From Sphingomonas brevis (GTDB lineage Bacteria > Pseudomonadota > Alphaproteobacteria > Sphingomonadales > Sphingomonadaceae): DNA of 64,000 nt. Location of the stretch: the NCBI RefSeq assembly GCF_023516505.1, contig NZ_JAMGBB010000001.1, positions 1,860,001 through 1,924,000 on the forward strand, read 5' to 3'. The notes under the pieces were generated by a model. It had not been told where the DNA came from, did no database searches, and worked only from the letters and a program-made list of their open reading frames with translations. Below, in pieces: positions 55,127-63,377 of this stretch (positions are counted from its first letter, which is position 1; each line of letters begins with the position of its first letter). Made by a program: the position numbers and the translations under genes.

Positions 55127-55878
55127 TGTCCGCCTGTGTTGATCAGGAACTGCTGCTGGGCGGCCTCATCGACGGCGAGCTCGACGCCGCCAACACTGCG
55201 CTGGTCGAGGCCCACGTCGCGCGATGCGAAGGCTGTCGTGAGGAGCTTGACCGGCTGCAGGCTGTTCGCAACCTCCTCCGGGCTGACGGAGTTCGCCATT
55301 CGGCGCCCGAAACTTTGAAACAGCGCATTGCGGAATTGCCGGAACTGTCGCCGAGGGCAGGCAAGCGGCAAATGCTTCCGGGCTGGCTTGCTCCGGGCCT
55401 TGCCGGAGCGCTGGCGGCTTCGTTGGCGATGGTGCTGTTCGTTCCGGTTTCAGATCCGTCGGGAATCGACCAGCAGCTCGTCTCAAGCCATGTCCGTTCG
55501 CTTCAGCCGGGCCACCTGACGGACGTCCAGACAACCAATCAGCACATCGTGAAGCCATGGTTCAACGGCAAGATCGATTTCGCGCCGCCGGTTCCTGAGC
55601 TCGCGGATAAGGGGTTCCCATTGGCCGGCGGCCGGCTCGATTCCATCGATGGAAGGACGGTAGCTGCCATCGTCTATCATCGCAGGCTCCACACGGTGAA
55701 CCTGTTCGTCTGGCCGTCGAAGCCCGTGAGCGAGCGAACCTCAGTCGAAGACGGGTTTGAACTGGCCGAATGGAGCGATGGAGGCCTCAGGTTCGCGGCC
55801 GTGTCAGACATTCCCCCACAGGAATTGCAGCAATTCGAGCGAGCGTTCCGAGCGCAAGCCGCCGCCAGCCAGCGTTAA
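55126..55878 (+). CDS. Zinc-finger anti-sigma factor (membrane)
   Basis: A 250-residue protein. An N-terminal zf-HC2/ZAS domain has VEAHVARCEGCREELDRL (H-x3-C-x2-C), one membrane helix around residues 88-106 (GLAGALAASLAMVLFVPV), and a periplasmic part with VAAIVYHRRLHTVNLFVWP and PPQELQQFERAF. The sensor part resembles other alphaproteobacterial anti-sigma factors. ATG 55126 overlaps the sigma stop; GTG 55123 is one codon earlier. Confidence 0.9.
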   Translation: MSACVDQELLLGGLIDGELDAANTALVEAHVARCEGCREELDRLQAVRNLLRADGVRHSAPETLKQRIAELPELSPRAGKRQMLPGWLAPGLAGALAASLAMVLFVPVSDPSGIDQQLVSSHVRSLQPGHLTDVQTTNQHIVKPWFNGKIDFAPPVPELADKGFPLAGGRLDSIDGRTVAAIVYHRRLHTVNLFVWPSKPVSERTSVEDGFELAEWSDGGLRFAAVSDIPPQELQQFERAFRAQAAASQR

Positions 55879-55894
55879 GCACCGAACGATTGGC

Positions 55895-55927
55895 CAATGT
55901 CCGGAATGGGTCGAAACCGGTCATTGG
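55895..55927. repeat. Palindromic repeat copy 8
   Basis: CAATGTCCGG, AATGGGTCGAAA, CCGGTCATTGG: reverse orientation, arms mostly kept. It lies in the 72-bp gap between convergent anti-sigma and oxygenase genes. Confidence 0.7.
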
Positions 55928-55950
55928 ACTCGACGTGCGGACAAACCCAC

Positions 55951-57015
55951 TCAATCCTCGACAGCGTAGTCGTCGCCGTAAAACTTGCTCGTACTTCGGG
56001 TGTGAAAGGTCTGGGCCTTGATGGGCTCATAATTTGGCGGGCCCAAGCCAGGCAAAACCTCAAGAATCTCCTGCTCCCAAACGTAGACCGCCACCGGAAA
56101 CGAAACTCGTGCCTTCGCGAGATGCGATCGGTCGCTCGGCTTTCCGACGCGGTGCGTTGTCGATGGAAGCCGGTCGTTGCTGATCCGCTGCATGTAGTCG
56201 CCCGTGTTGATGATGATGGATCCATAGGGAGGATTTAGCCGCACCCATTTGCCGCTGCGGTGATTCCAAACCTGCAACCCGTCGACGGTCGTGGCTGGCA
56301 AGAGGGTGAACAGGTCAACATCTTCATGGCCCAGCAGCCTGCCTGCGCCCGACAGGTCCTGGGCCCGGCTCATTGGCGGATAGTAGTTCAGGCGCAGCCC
56401 GAAATTGGTGCCCGTCAACTTTTGATCATAAATGTGTGGGTCGACGCCAAGGCCGTGGAGTATTGCCTGAGCGATCGGCTTGAACAATTTCTCATGCTCG
56501 AGCGCGAGCCGGCGGAACAGCGGCTCATATTCCACTTGCGGCCAATAATCCTCTGGCCGGAAGTTGCCGTCGCGCTGCTGCGGAATGTCGAATGCTCGGC
56601 GGCACCACACCCAGCCTTCGACCAGATCGGGATGGATTTCGCTGGTCTCCTCGATCGGGAAATATCCTTGACTGACCGATCCAAATCGTTGGGCGCGAAA
56701 TCGCATCTTGTCGTCAAGTGACGTCGTCGTGAACAGCCTGTGGATGCCGTCTTGAATGTCATCGTAAAGTGCCGGATCCACGCCGTGTCCAATTAGAACG
56801 GCAAAGCCAATTTCCTCCAACGCACCGACAAATTCATGGGCAAAGCGCGCCTTGGCGGCCTCATCTCCGCTCAGATAATCGCCAAGATCCAACGTGGCGA
56901 TCAGATAATCCTCGTCGAATTCATCGCGATCGCTTTCGGCCAGTCGATAGGTATGCGACTTTCGCACTTGGTCATACTTCTCGAAGTCGCGGTTAAGCGC
57001 GTTTGGGTTGGTCAT
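55951..57015 (-). CDS. 2-oxoglutarate/Fe(II) oxygenase, isopenicillin-N-synthase family
   Basis: A 354-residue protein with the DIOX_N domain (GFAVLIGHGVDPALYDDIQ) and the double-stranded helix core. The iron triad is HEDVD (H-x-D) and the distal His in STTHRVGKP, with 2OG-binding R-V-S-F-P. It also has NFGLRLNYYPPMS. Overlaps the TSUP gene start by four bases, so the two probably act together; the substrate is unknown. Confidence 0.9.
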   Translation of the reverse strand: MTNPNALNRDFEKYDQVRKSHTYRLAESDRDEFDEDYLIATLDLGDYLSGDEAAKARFAHEFVGALEEIGFAVLIGHGVDPALYDDIQDGIHRLFTTTSLDDKMRFRAQRFGSVSQGYFPIEETSEIHPDLVEGWVWCRRAFDIPQQRDGNFRPEDYWPQVEYEPLFRRLALEHEKLFKPIAQAILHGLGVDPHIYDQKLTGTNFGLRLNYYPPMSRAQDLSGAGRLLGHEDVDLFTLLPATTVDGLQVWNHRSGKWVRLNPPYGSIIINTGDYMQRISNDRLPSTTHRVGKPSDRSHLAKARVSFPVAVYVWEQEILEVLPGLGPPNYEPIKAQTFHTRSTSKFYGDDYAVED

Positions 57016-57908
57016 GATGCCACCACCGCTGTTTGTGCCAACTGCGCCTTTTCGTCACGCCTGCCGCTTAGCGCGGCTCTCAGCAATACAATCGCCGCAT
57101 AAACTACCACTACAAGCACCATCCAGCGAAGCAGCTCAAGAGGCATGGATTTCACGATCAGGGCCGCAACGATCACAGCGGGAATCCCTCCCAGCGCAAG
57201 GCCAAGAACAATGCGAAGGTCGATCTGCCCCATTCGGATATGCCGGACGCCGGAGCCGACACCCATCAACGAGCCGCCGGTGGCCATGATCGGGAAGCAC
57301 AGTCTTGGGTCCATGCCCATCAAGCTGAGAATGACCAGCGTCGGCGCAAAATTGCCAACGCCGAAGTTTGCCAGCAGCCCCAGCCCAAAGCTGACAATAA
57401 TAGCGATCGACGTCTGGACGGGCGGCAGGCCAGTTGAAGTCCCACCGACTGGAAACAGGTGCAGGTTGGTCATCCCGTAAGCGGTGGCGGCCAAGATCAA
57501 GCCTATCGCGACAAGCAATTGTACCACCCAAACCCTCGCCCGGGCCACCAATGGCGCTCCGACCAACCCGCCGGCCATCGTTGCCATCGCACAGCCGAAC
57601 AACAAGATTGGATCGACCAGCACTCCCAGCAAGATCAGGAAGATGACGCTTTCGGCCAGGACCGGTGGCGTGAGGCCGGCGATCATCGTTGGCGGGATCA
57701 GGCGATCTGGCACCAGTCGCCGAAACTTCATCCATGCAGTGGTCGTGGCAAATGAGCCAATTCCCAGTGCGTCGAAAAAATTCACGACTGCGCCTAGGAT
57801 CAGTGCTTCGAGATTCGGCCGGACCCTGTGGGCAATGACGGCCAGAGTGAGCGCGCGGCCATAATAGATGATCGCGACGCCGATAATGACAAGGATGATC
57901 GTCAACAT
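57012..57908 (-). CDS. TSUP (TauE/SafE, DUF81) family permease
   Basis: A 298-residue membrane protein with about eight helices and internal duplication. GAVVNFFDALGIGSFATTTAWMKF and GLGLLANFGVGNFAPTLVIL are the two related repeats, with MATGGSLMGVGSGVRHI. TSUP proteins export or import sulfur-containing or organic anions. The start ATG 57908 follows the trpA-like remnant by 16 bases. Confidence 0.88.
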   Translation of the reverse strand: MLTIILVIIGVAIIYYGRALTLAVIAHRVRPNLEALILGAVVNFFDALGIGSFATTTAWMKFRRLVPDRLIPPTMIAGLTPPVLAESVIFLILLGVLVDPILLFGCAMATMAGGLVGAPLVARARVWVVQLLVAIGLILAATAYGMTNLHLFPVGGTSTGLPPVQTSIAIIVSFGLGLLANFGVGNFAPTLVILSLMGMDPRLCFPIMATGGSLMGVGSGVRHIRMGQIDLRIVLGLALGGIPAVIVAALIVKSMPLELLRWMVLVVVVYAAIVLLRAALSGRRDEKAQLAQTAVVAS

Positions 57909-57924
57909 AGTTGCTTGCAGTTCC

Positions 57925-58179
57925 TCACGCTGCGCACCGCATCGTCGCAGCTTTCAATTCTGAAACCAAGGTGGCGACCCGCGGAGGCGAATGATCTGCC
58001 TCCGTCGCCGCACTAGCCATCGCGCAGCCGACGATCACACCAGCCGCACCCGACGCGGCGGCCTAGCGGAGCTGGTCCGGCGTGGAGATGCCGAAACCGA
58101 GGGCGGGCGGCGGAGCGCCCAGTTGACGAAGTTCATCGAACAAACGCTGCGGTGCGGCCGATTGGCTTGGGTTCGACAT
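57925..58179 (-). pseudogene. trpA-like remnant with internal stop
   Basis: An 85-codon - strand frame broken by one TAG at codon 39 (58063-58065). Before the stop it reads PPALGFGISTPDQLR, the TrpA phosphate-binding motif. After it AAASGAAGVIVGCAMASAA and VATLVSELKAA continue the TrpA C-terminal pattern. Only the last third of TrpA is present. I infer a fossil of tryptophan synthase alpha. A weak hairpin and a tiny Trp-containing frame precede it. Confidence 0.68.
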
Positions 58180-58199
58180 GGAAATTCCTTGCGGCAATG

Positions 58200-58222
58200 A
58201 AAAACCCGTCGGAAGGCGGGTC
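58200..58222 (-). terminator. Weak attenuator-like hairpin upstream of the trpA remnant
   Basis: On the - strand ACCCG, an 8-base loop and CGGGT are followed by a run of five T. The stem is only 5 bp plus a mismatched extension. A six-residue frame MAWLLN with one Trp codon (58256-58276) lies 33 bases upstream. This could be a relic of trp attenuation. Low confidence. Confidence 0.3.
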
Positions 58223-58412
58223 GAGGAGCTGGTCAGTGTGAATGGATCAAGATGATCAGTTCAGCAGCCACGCCATCGCGCCGCGAGGGTCGTTCCGCGC
58301 CACCGAAGCCAGGCCGTCCCGCCCGAAGCGGGCTGGAAACTGTTGGCAAGGGGGCGAAATTCCGTCACGCCCTAAGCCTCGCCATCACCCGTCCATTTGT
58401 CAAGCGCGTGCC

Positions 58413-59642
58413 ATGCCAGACCGTTCAATGATCCTTTCCGATGTGCTGGAGCTCGACCTCGGCGATCCGCTCCGCGCGATTCGCCAGCGGTTCCTGCTGC
58501 CCGAGGGCATTGCCTATTTCGACGGGCATTCGCTGGGCCCCTTGCCCCGCCTGACGCAGGCGAAACTGGGCGAGGTGGTCAATGACCAGTGGGGCCGGCA
58601 GCTAATCGGCGGCTGGAACGCCGGCTGGATCGACGCGCCGCAAAGGGTCGGCGCAAAGATTGCCGGGCTAATCGGCGCCAAGCCGCATGAGGTCATCATC
58701 GCCGATTCAACCTCCGTGAACCTGTTCAAGCTAATTGTCGCCGCCTCCCGGCTTTCGCAGGGCTCGGCCCTGCTAACGGAAACGGACAATTTCCACACCG
58801 ACCGATACATTGCCTCGGGCGCCGCCGAACTCGCCGGCCTCGACCTGAGGATCGAGTCCCGCGAGAAGATCGAAGACAGCCTCGATTCCACCACCAACCT
58901 GCTACTCCTGACCCACGTCCATTATGGAACGTCGGAGCGATACGCCATGGCGGCCGTGACGAAGCAGGCGCGGGGCGCCGGGGCGCTGACCATCTGGGAC
59001 CTCTGCCACAGCGCGGGCGCCGTCCCGCTGCAGCTGAATCGCGACGGAGTCGAGCTGGCGGTCGGCTGCGGATACAAATATCTCAACGGCGGGCCGGGGG
59101 CACCGTCATTCCTCTATGTCGCCGAACATCTTCAGGACCGGCTGCTGTCGCCGCTGCGCGGCTGGATGGGCCATGCAGCGCCGTTCGATTTTTCCGCCGA
59201 CTATGTGCCGGCGCCCGGGATCGACCGATTCCTCGCGGGGACGCCGCCGATCCTGAGCTTCGCAGCGCTCGAAGCTGCGATCGAAGCATTCGACGACGTC
59301 CCCATGCAGTCCGTGTGGGAAAAGTCGATCGCCCTGTTCGAGCTGTTCGACCGGCTGATGTCCGAACGCTGCCCGGAATTGATCTGCGTCACACCGAGAG
59401 ATGCATCGCGTCGGGGCAGTCACATCGCCTTCCGGCACCCTAATGCTTTCGCCATCTGCCAGGCGCTGATCGCCGAGGGTGTGATTGGCGATTTCCGCGC
59501 CCCTGACATCATCCGCTTCGGCTTGACGCCGCTTTACCTGCGCTTCGAGGATGTCTGGAGCGCGGTCGAGAGCTGCGCGGCGATCATGGACAGCCGAAGC
59601 TGGGATCAGCCGCAGTTCAATGCTCGGCAAAAGGTGACTTAA
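58413..59642 (+). CDS. kynU: Kynureninase
   Basis: A PLP enzyme that cleaves kynurenine to anthranilate and alanine. The 409-residue protein has FDGHSLGPLPR, GWNAGWIDAP, IADSTSVNLFKLI, TIWDLCHSAGAVPLQL with the PLP-binding Asp, and the Schiff-base lysine in CGYKYLNGGPGAP, then AGTPPILSFAALE. ATG 58413 is chosen because upstream sequence is Arg/Pro-rich. No kynA or kynB neighbours are seen. Confidence 0.95.
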   Translation: MPDRSMILSDVLELDLGDPLRAIRQRFLLPEGIAYFDGHSLGPLPRLTQAKLGEVVNDQWGRQLIGGWNAGWIDAPQRVGAKIAGLIGAKPHEVIIADSTSVNLFKLIVAASRLSQGSALLTETDNFHTDRYIASGAAELAGLDLRIESREKIEDSLDSTTNLLLLTHVHYGTSERYAMAAVTKQARGAGALTIWDLCHSAGAVPLQLNRDGVELAVGCGYKYLNGGPGAPSFLYVAEHLQDRLLSPLRGWMGHAAPFDFSADYVPAPGIDRFLAGTPPILSFAALEAAIEAFDDVPMQSVWEKSIALFELFDRLMSERCPELICVTPRDASRRGSHIAFRHPNAFAICQALIAEGVIGDFRAPDIIRFGLTPLYLRFEDVWSAVESCAAIMDSRSWDQPQFNARQKVT

Positions 59643-59660
59643 TCGGAATCTCGTGGCCGG

Positions 59661-59694
59661 CTAATGTCCTCTTTGGGTCGAAGACGGACATTGG
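59661..59694. repeat. Palindromic repeat copy 9
   Basis: CTAATGTCC-T, CTTTGGGTCGAA, GACGGACATTGG: ends well kept, core altered. It lies between convergent kynU and YciI genes. Confidence 0.65.
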
Positions 59695-59725
59695 TAACCG
59701 TATCCAAGGCCTAGGAGACTGATCC

Positions 59726-59995
59726 CTACGGACCTGACTTCCACTCCCGCACAGTTATCGTTGAACAGTCCTGCAGGTTGAGTGGATCCTGCTCTGCCAC
59801 GAACAGTGCCTGATTATAGCTCCTCACCTTCAAAACGTATGCGCCACCTGTCCCATCGGTAAATGGGCCAGATTGCTCGAGCATCCCTCGCTCGCGCAGA
59901 TCATCGAGAAAGCAAAGATGCGCCGGTATCACCCGCGGATCGAATGCAGGGGTGCGAATCATCATCACCAAACATTTCACAGTCGGTCCCGCCAT
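59726..59995 (-). CDS. YciI-like protein
   Basis: An 89-residue protein with RVIPAHLCFLDDLRERGMLEQSGPFTDGTGGAYVL and a C-terminal DCSTITVREW. The His and Asp placement and GPFxDGxGG loop match YciI (DUF1330-related) proteins, which are ferredoxin-like and of uncertain function. Just upstream on the + side is an NDH-2 gene in the same direction. Confidence 0.8.
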   Translation of the reverse strand: MAGPTVKCLVMMIRTPAFDPRVIPAHLCFLDDLRERGMLEQSGPFTDGTGGAYVLKVRSYNQALFVAEQDPLNLQDCSTITVREWKSGP

Positions 59996-60021
59996 TTGTT
60001 CGAGGAGCTGCCATGACGTTG

Positions 60022-61299
60022 TTAGGCGCCCGCTTCGCGGCCAAGAATTCGGGACGAAGAAACAGCTTCATCTGTGATCAGGCGGGCGCTGCGTTGATAG
60101 GTAAAGTAGTTCCAAAGCCAGCTGATCCCGACCGCAAGGCGACTGCGGAATCCGACCAGGAACCAGATATGGGCTAGTGACCAGATCAGCCAGGCAATAA
60201 ACCCGCTCTGCTGGTAATTGCCCCATTCAATCACCGCCTTGCTGCGGCCGATCGTCGCTAGATTGCCGAAGCTGCGGTAAGCAAATGGCATTGCGCAGCG
60301 GCCAAGGATCTGGTCGGCGACCCAGCGGCCCTGCTGTTTGGCAACCGGCGCAATCGCCGGGAGAGCCTGACCATCCATGCTGGGGACATTGGCAGTATCG
60401 CCGATAGCGAAAATCCGGTCATGATCCGGAACCCGGAGGTCGCGTTCCACGAAGATGCGCCCCTGGCGGTCGTGCTCGGCCTTTAGCCATTGCGCAGCTG
60501 GCGAGGCTTGAACACCGGCCGCCCAAACGACGGTATGGGCCGGGATTTGTACCCGCCCGCTGGCAACGTGATCACCCGCGACGTTGCTAACCGGTGAGTT
60601 GACCAGGACTTCTACGCCAAGCTCACTAAGCGCCTGCTCGGCCTTGAGGGAAAGCGGCGGCGGAAATGCCGGCAAAACCCTTGAGCCCGCCTCGACCAGC
60701 ACAACTCTCGAGCAACGCGGCGTAATGCTGCGAAAATCGTTAGAGGCGGAACGGCGCGCGAGCTCGGCGATTGCTCCCGCCATCTCGACACCGGTTGGGC
60801 CGCCGCCGATTACCACAAATGTTAGCAGCCTCCGCCGCCGGGTCGCGTCCGTCTCCGTTTCGGCAAGTTCCAGCGCCAAAAGGACGCGGCGACGGATGTC
60901 GACTGCGTCCTCGATACTCTTGAGGCCGGGGGCGTGGCTGGCCCAATGGTCTTGGCCGAAGTAGCTATGGCAGGCGCCGGTCGACAGGATCAGCCAGTCA
61001 AAGGCCAGGGGTCCGGTGCGATCGAGGATGACTTGGTTCGAGCTCGATTCGATCCCCACTACTTCGTCAAGCAACACCCGCACATTGGGAGCGCTGGAGA
61101 GAATCGACCGGATCGGGGCAGCGATGTCAGCCGGCGATAAGGCGGCGGTCGCAACTTGGTAGAGCAGCGGTTGAAACAGGTGATGGTTGCGCCGATCAAC
61201 CAAGGTCACGTCGACGCGCTTGCCGACCAGCCGCTTCGCAGCGGCCAGCCCGCCGAAGCCGGCGCCAACGATGACAACCCTGGGCGCCCTTTCGCTCAT
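60022..61299 (-). CDS. NAD(P)/FAD oxidoreductase, type II NADH dehydrogenase-like
   Basis: A 425-residue protein with the FAD motif VVIVGAGFGGLAAAKRL, the NADH motif FVVIGGGPTGVEMAGAIAEL, AIGDTANVPS as the second FAD motif, and a C-terminal membrane-associated amphipathic part (GFIAWLIWSLAHIWFLVG). It transfers electrons from NADH to quinone without proton pumping. A separate operon from the upstream AhpD gene. Confidence 0.92.
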   Translation of the reverse strand: MSERAPRVVIVGAGFGGLAAAKRLVGKRVDVTLVDRRNHHLFQPLLYQVATAALSPADIAAPIRSILSSAPNVRVLLDEVVGIESSSNQVILDRTGPLAFDWLILSTGACHSYFGQDHWASHAPGLKSIEDAVDIRRRVLLALELAETETDATRRRRLLTFVVIGGGPTGVEMAGAIAELARRSASNDFRSITPRCSRVVLVEAGSRVLPAFPPPLSLKAEQALSELGVEVLVNSPVSNVAGDHVASGRVQIPAHTVVWAAGVQASPAAQWLKAEHDRQGRIFVERDLRVPDHDRIFAIGDTANVPSMDGQALPAIAPVAKQQGRWVADQILGRCAMPFAYRSFGNLATIGRSKAVIEWGNYQQSGFIAWLIWSLAHIWFLVGFRSRLAVGISWLWNYFTYQRSARLITDEAVSSSRILGREAGA

Positions 61300-61529
61300 T
61301 CAAATGCGCCGTCCAGCTGCCGTCGACGGGGAGCGCAGTGCAAATGATCGAGGTGGCGCCTAGCCCGCAAAGAACTACGCGCCAGGGGGGTGCGGTCCAT
61401 GGTCTGCATTTGCATCATGCGTCTCCATTGAGTGGCAGGCGCTTAGGATGCCGTTCGAGAGGCAATAACGAAAATTCAGTTTGTGCATCGACTCCATAGT
61501 CCCCTTAACTTTACGCGCGGCCGCGACGG

Positions 61530-61548
61530 GCTGGTGTCAGACACCAGC
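61530..61548. promoter_or_regulatory. Perfect 19-bp palindrome
   Basis: GCTGGTGTC-A-GACACCAGC, with nine-base arms and a single central A. It is too short for a strong terminator in this context and is followed by no T run. It is a plausible operator for a dimeric regulator acting on the NDH-2 gene about 230 bases away. Confidence 0.45.
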
Positions 61549-61689
61549 GAAAACTCGAAAGTTGCCGCTCTCCTGACGAGATAAGGGACGGTCAATCTTC
61601 ATGCTCAGATTAATCACAAACCGAAGCGTGTAACTGGGACGCCGGCGGCAATGGCTGGAGAATGGACGATCTCAGCGAAAAGAAAATGT

Positions 61690-61719
61690 CGTCGGCGAGA
61701 GGTGGAGAGCTCGCCGACG
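61690..61719 (-). terminator. Rho-independent terminator after the AhpD-like gene
   Basis: Perfect 10-bp arms CGTCGGCGAG and CTCGCCGACG with a 10-base loop, ten bases after the stop. On the - strand it is followed by ACATTTTCTTTT. Confidence 0.75.
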
Positions 61720-61728
61720 AAGAAGTCG

Positions 61729-62274
61729 TCAGGCGGCTTGCGCGGCGCGGACAACGGGGAAGTCAATGTCGGTCTCGGCGACGTTGTTGATGTAGTTTGT
61801 GAGTACATTGAGGGCCACGCTCGCAACGATCTCAATAACCTGGGCTTCGCTAAAACCAGCCAGCCGAACCTCGGCGATGTCAGCATCGCTGACGCGACCC
61901 CGCATATCGAGGACTTTCCGGGCGAAGACGACCGCGGCGTCGGCCTTGGCGTCGCCCGAATGGCCAGCGCGATTGAGGGCAATCTCGGTGTCATCGATCT
62001 TGGCGAGGTTGAGGCCGAGATAGGTATGCGCCGACAGGCAATAGTCGCAGCCATTCGCCTGAGCGATGGCGAGAGCGATCCGTTCGCGGGTTTTGGCGTC
62101 GAGCGTCCCTCCGAGCGCGCCGTTTAGGCCAAGATAGCCTTCGAGTGCTGCAGGGCTGTTCCCCACGAGGCGGAAAAGATTCGGGACGATGCCGAGCTGC
62201 TTCCCGACCGCGTCGAGCAACGGCTGTGATTCGGCGGGGGCGTCTTCGCGGGATGGGATGGTGATGCGGGACAT
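61729..62274 (-). CDS. Carboxymuconolactone decarboxylase/AhpD-family protein
   Basis: A 181-residue all-helical protein with the CxxC motif of AhpD-like alkylhydroperoxidases, QANGCDYCLSAHTYLG. VPNLFRLVGNSP and DTEIALNRAGHS are also conserved in the family. ATG 62274 is preceded by GAAGGAG. Divergent from a LysR gene, which probably regulates it. Confidence 0.9.
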   Translation of the reverse strand: MSRITIPSREDAPAESQPLLDAVGKQLGIVPNLFRLVGNSPAALEGYLGLNGALGGTLDAKTRERIALAIAQANGCDYCLSAHTYLGLNLAKIDDTEIALNRAGHSGDAKADAAVVFARKVLDMRGRVSDADIAEVRLAGFSEAQVIEIVASVALNVLTNYINNVAETDIDFPVVRAAQAA

Positions 62275-62390
62275 TGAGATATCTCCTTCTCGGGCCGCGG
62301 GATGCGGCCTCCCAACAACGAATGCCATTCGCGCACTTCTGTGATAATCCGGTCATTGCCCACTTCACTCATGCGAATAACGGGATAATC

Positions 62391-63377
62391 ATGGACCGAC
62401 TGGATATGCTTCGGACCTTCGTGGCGGTCGCGGACAATGCCAGCTTCGCCGAAGCTGCGCGGCGCTTGCGGATCTCGCCGACAGCTGCAAGTCGTGCGGT
62501 CGCTGTCCTTGAAGCCTCGCTTAGTACCGTTCTGCTTCGTAGAACAACTCGTTCAGTTCGGACTACGGCCGAGGGAGCCATCTATCTAGATAAGTGCCGC
62601 GCGGTGCTCGCTGATCTCGACGACGCGGCGCTTGCCTTACGCGGCGACGCCGCGACGCCAGGCGGAACCCTGGTCGTCACCGCGCCGGTCACGTTCGGGC
62701 GGCTCCATATCGTCCCAATCGTGACCGCAATGCTACGTGCTCACAGTACGCTCAGGGTCGAGCTAACTCTGGTCGATCGGGTGGTTCGGCTGGTTGATGA
62801 AGGGATCGACGTCGCGGTTCGGATTGGAGATCTATCGGATAGTGCCCTTTACGCGCTTAAGGTTGCTGAAGTGCGTCGCATCCTTGTCGCCAGCCCCCGT
62901 TATCTCGCAGTACATCCAGCGCCTGCTGGTGTCGCCGGCCTGCACGGCCATTCTTTGATTTCGTTTGACGAACTGGATCGCACTCAGGAGTGGCGGTTCG
63001 GCTCCAGCGGCAAGCCGGCTATACGGGTCGGGCCGCGACTTATCGTAAATGCCGCCGATGCGGCAATCTCGGCGGCCATCGACGGCTTGGGGATAGCGCA
63101 TGTGCTTTCATACCAGGCTCTCGACGCGATTTCTTCCGGGCAACTGGTGACATTGCTTGACGACCTCGCACCGCCTCCGATCCCTGTCCACTTAATCTAT
63201 CAGGCCAACCGTCGGACGTCGGTGAACGTCCGCGCTTTCAACGACGCCGCGCGAATGCATTTCGGGCGGCTGGACCTTTCCGGACGGCTGACAACTGCGT
63301 CCACCAGGGGCAAAAGAAAAATCGCTCTGACGACCGCAATCGGTGGAAAGCGGCCACTAGTTCGAGGCCGCACCTAA
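62391..63377 (+). CDS. LysR-family transcriptional regulator
   Basis: A 328-residue protein. The winged helix-turn-helix is at about residues 4-62 (MLRTFVAVADNASFAEAARRL, ISPTAASRAVAVLEASL), and the effector-binding domain follows (GGTLVVTAPVTFGRLHIVPIV). ATG 62391 gives the canonical N-terminus. The last 16 residues are encoded by repeat copy 10. It is divergent from the AhpD-like gene, a usual arrangement for LysR control. Confidence 0.93.
   Translation: MDRLDMLRTFVAVADNASFAEAARRLRISPTAASRAVAVLEASLSTVLLRRTTRSVRTTAEGAIYLDKCRAVLADLDDAALALRGDAATPGGTLVVTAPVTFGRLHIVPIVTAMLRAHSTLRVELTLVDRVVRLVDEGIDVAVRIGDLSDSALYALKVAEVRRILVASPRYLAVHPAPAGVAGLHGHSLISFDELDRTQEWRFGSSGKPAIRVGPRLIVNAADAAISAAIDGLGIAHVLSYQALDAISSGQLVTLLDDLAPPPIPVHLIYQANRRTSVNVRAFNDAARMHFGRLDLSGRLTTASTRGKRKIALTTAIGGKRPLVRGRT
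63328..63360. repeat. Palindromic repeat copy 10 inside the lysR 3' end
   Basis: TGACGACCGC, AATCGGTGGAAA, GCGGCCACTAG. It lies within the coding region of lysR and adds a C-terminal tail reading LTTAIGGKRPLV, and it also spans the end of the convergent CdiI-like gene. Confidence 0.65.

Larger units (their letters stand above)
61300..61728. other. Intergenic region with palindrome and terminator
   Basis: 429 bases upstream of the NDH-2 gene and downstream of the AhpD gene. It holds the 19-bp palindrome at 61530-61548 and the ahpD terminator at 61690-61719. No coding frame I trust. Confidence 0.45.

Noticed and set aside
58242-58412. Longer kynureninase N-terminus
   Set aside because: The extension is Arg/Pro-rich and runs over an antisense attenuator-like region; ATG 58413 gives the family length.
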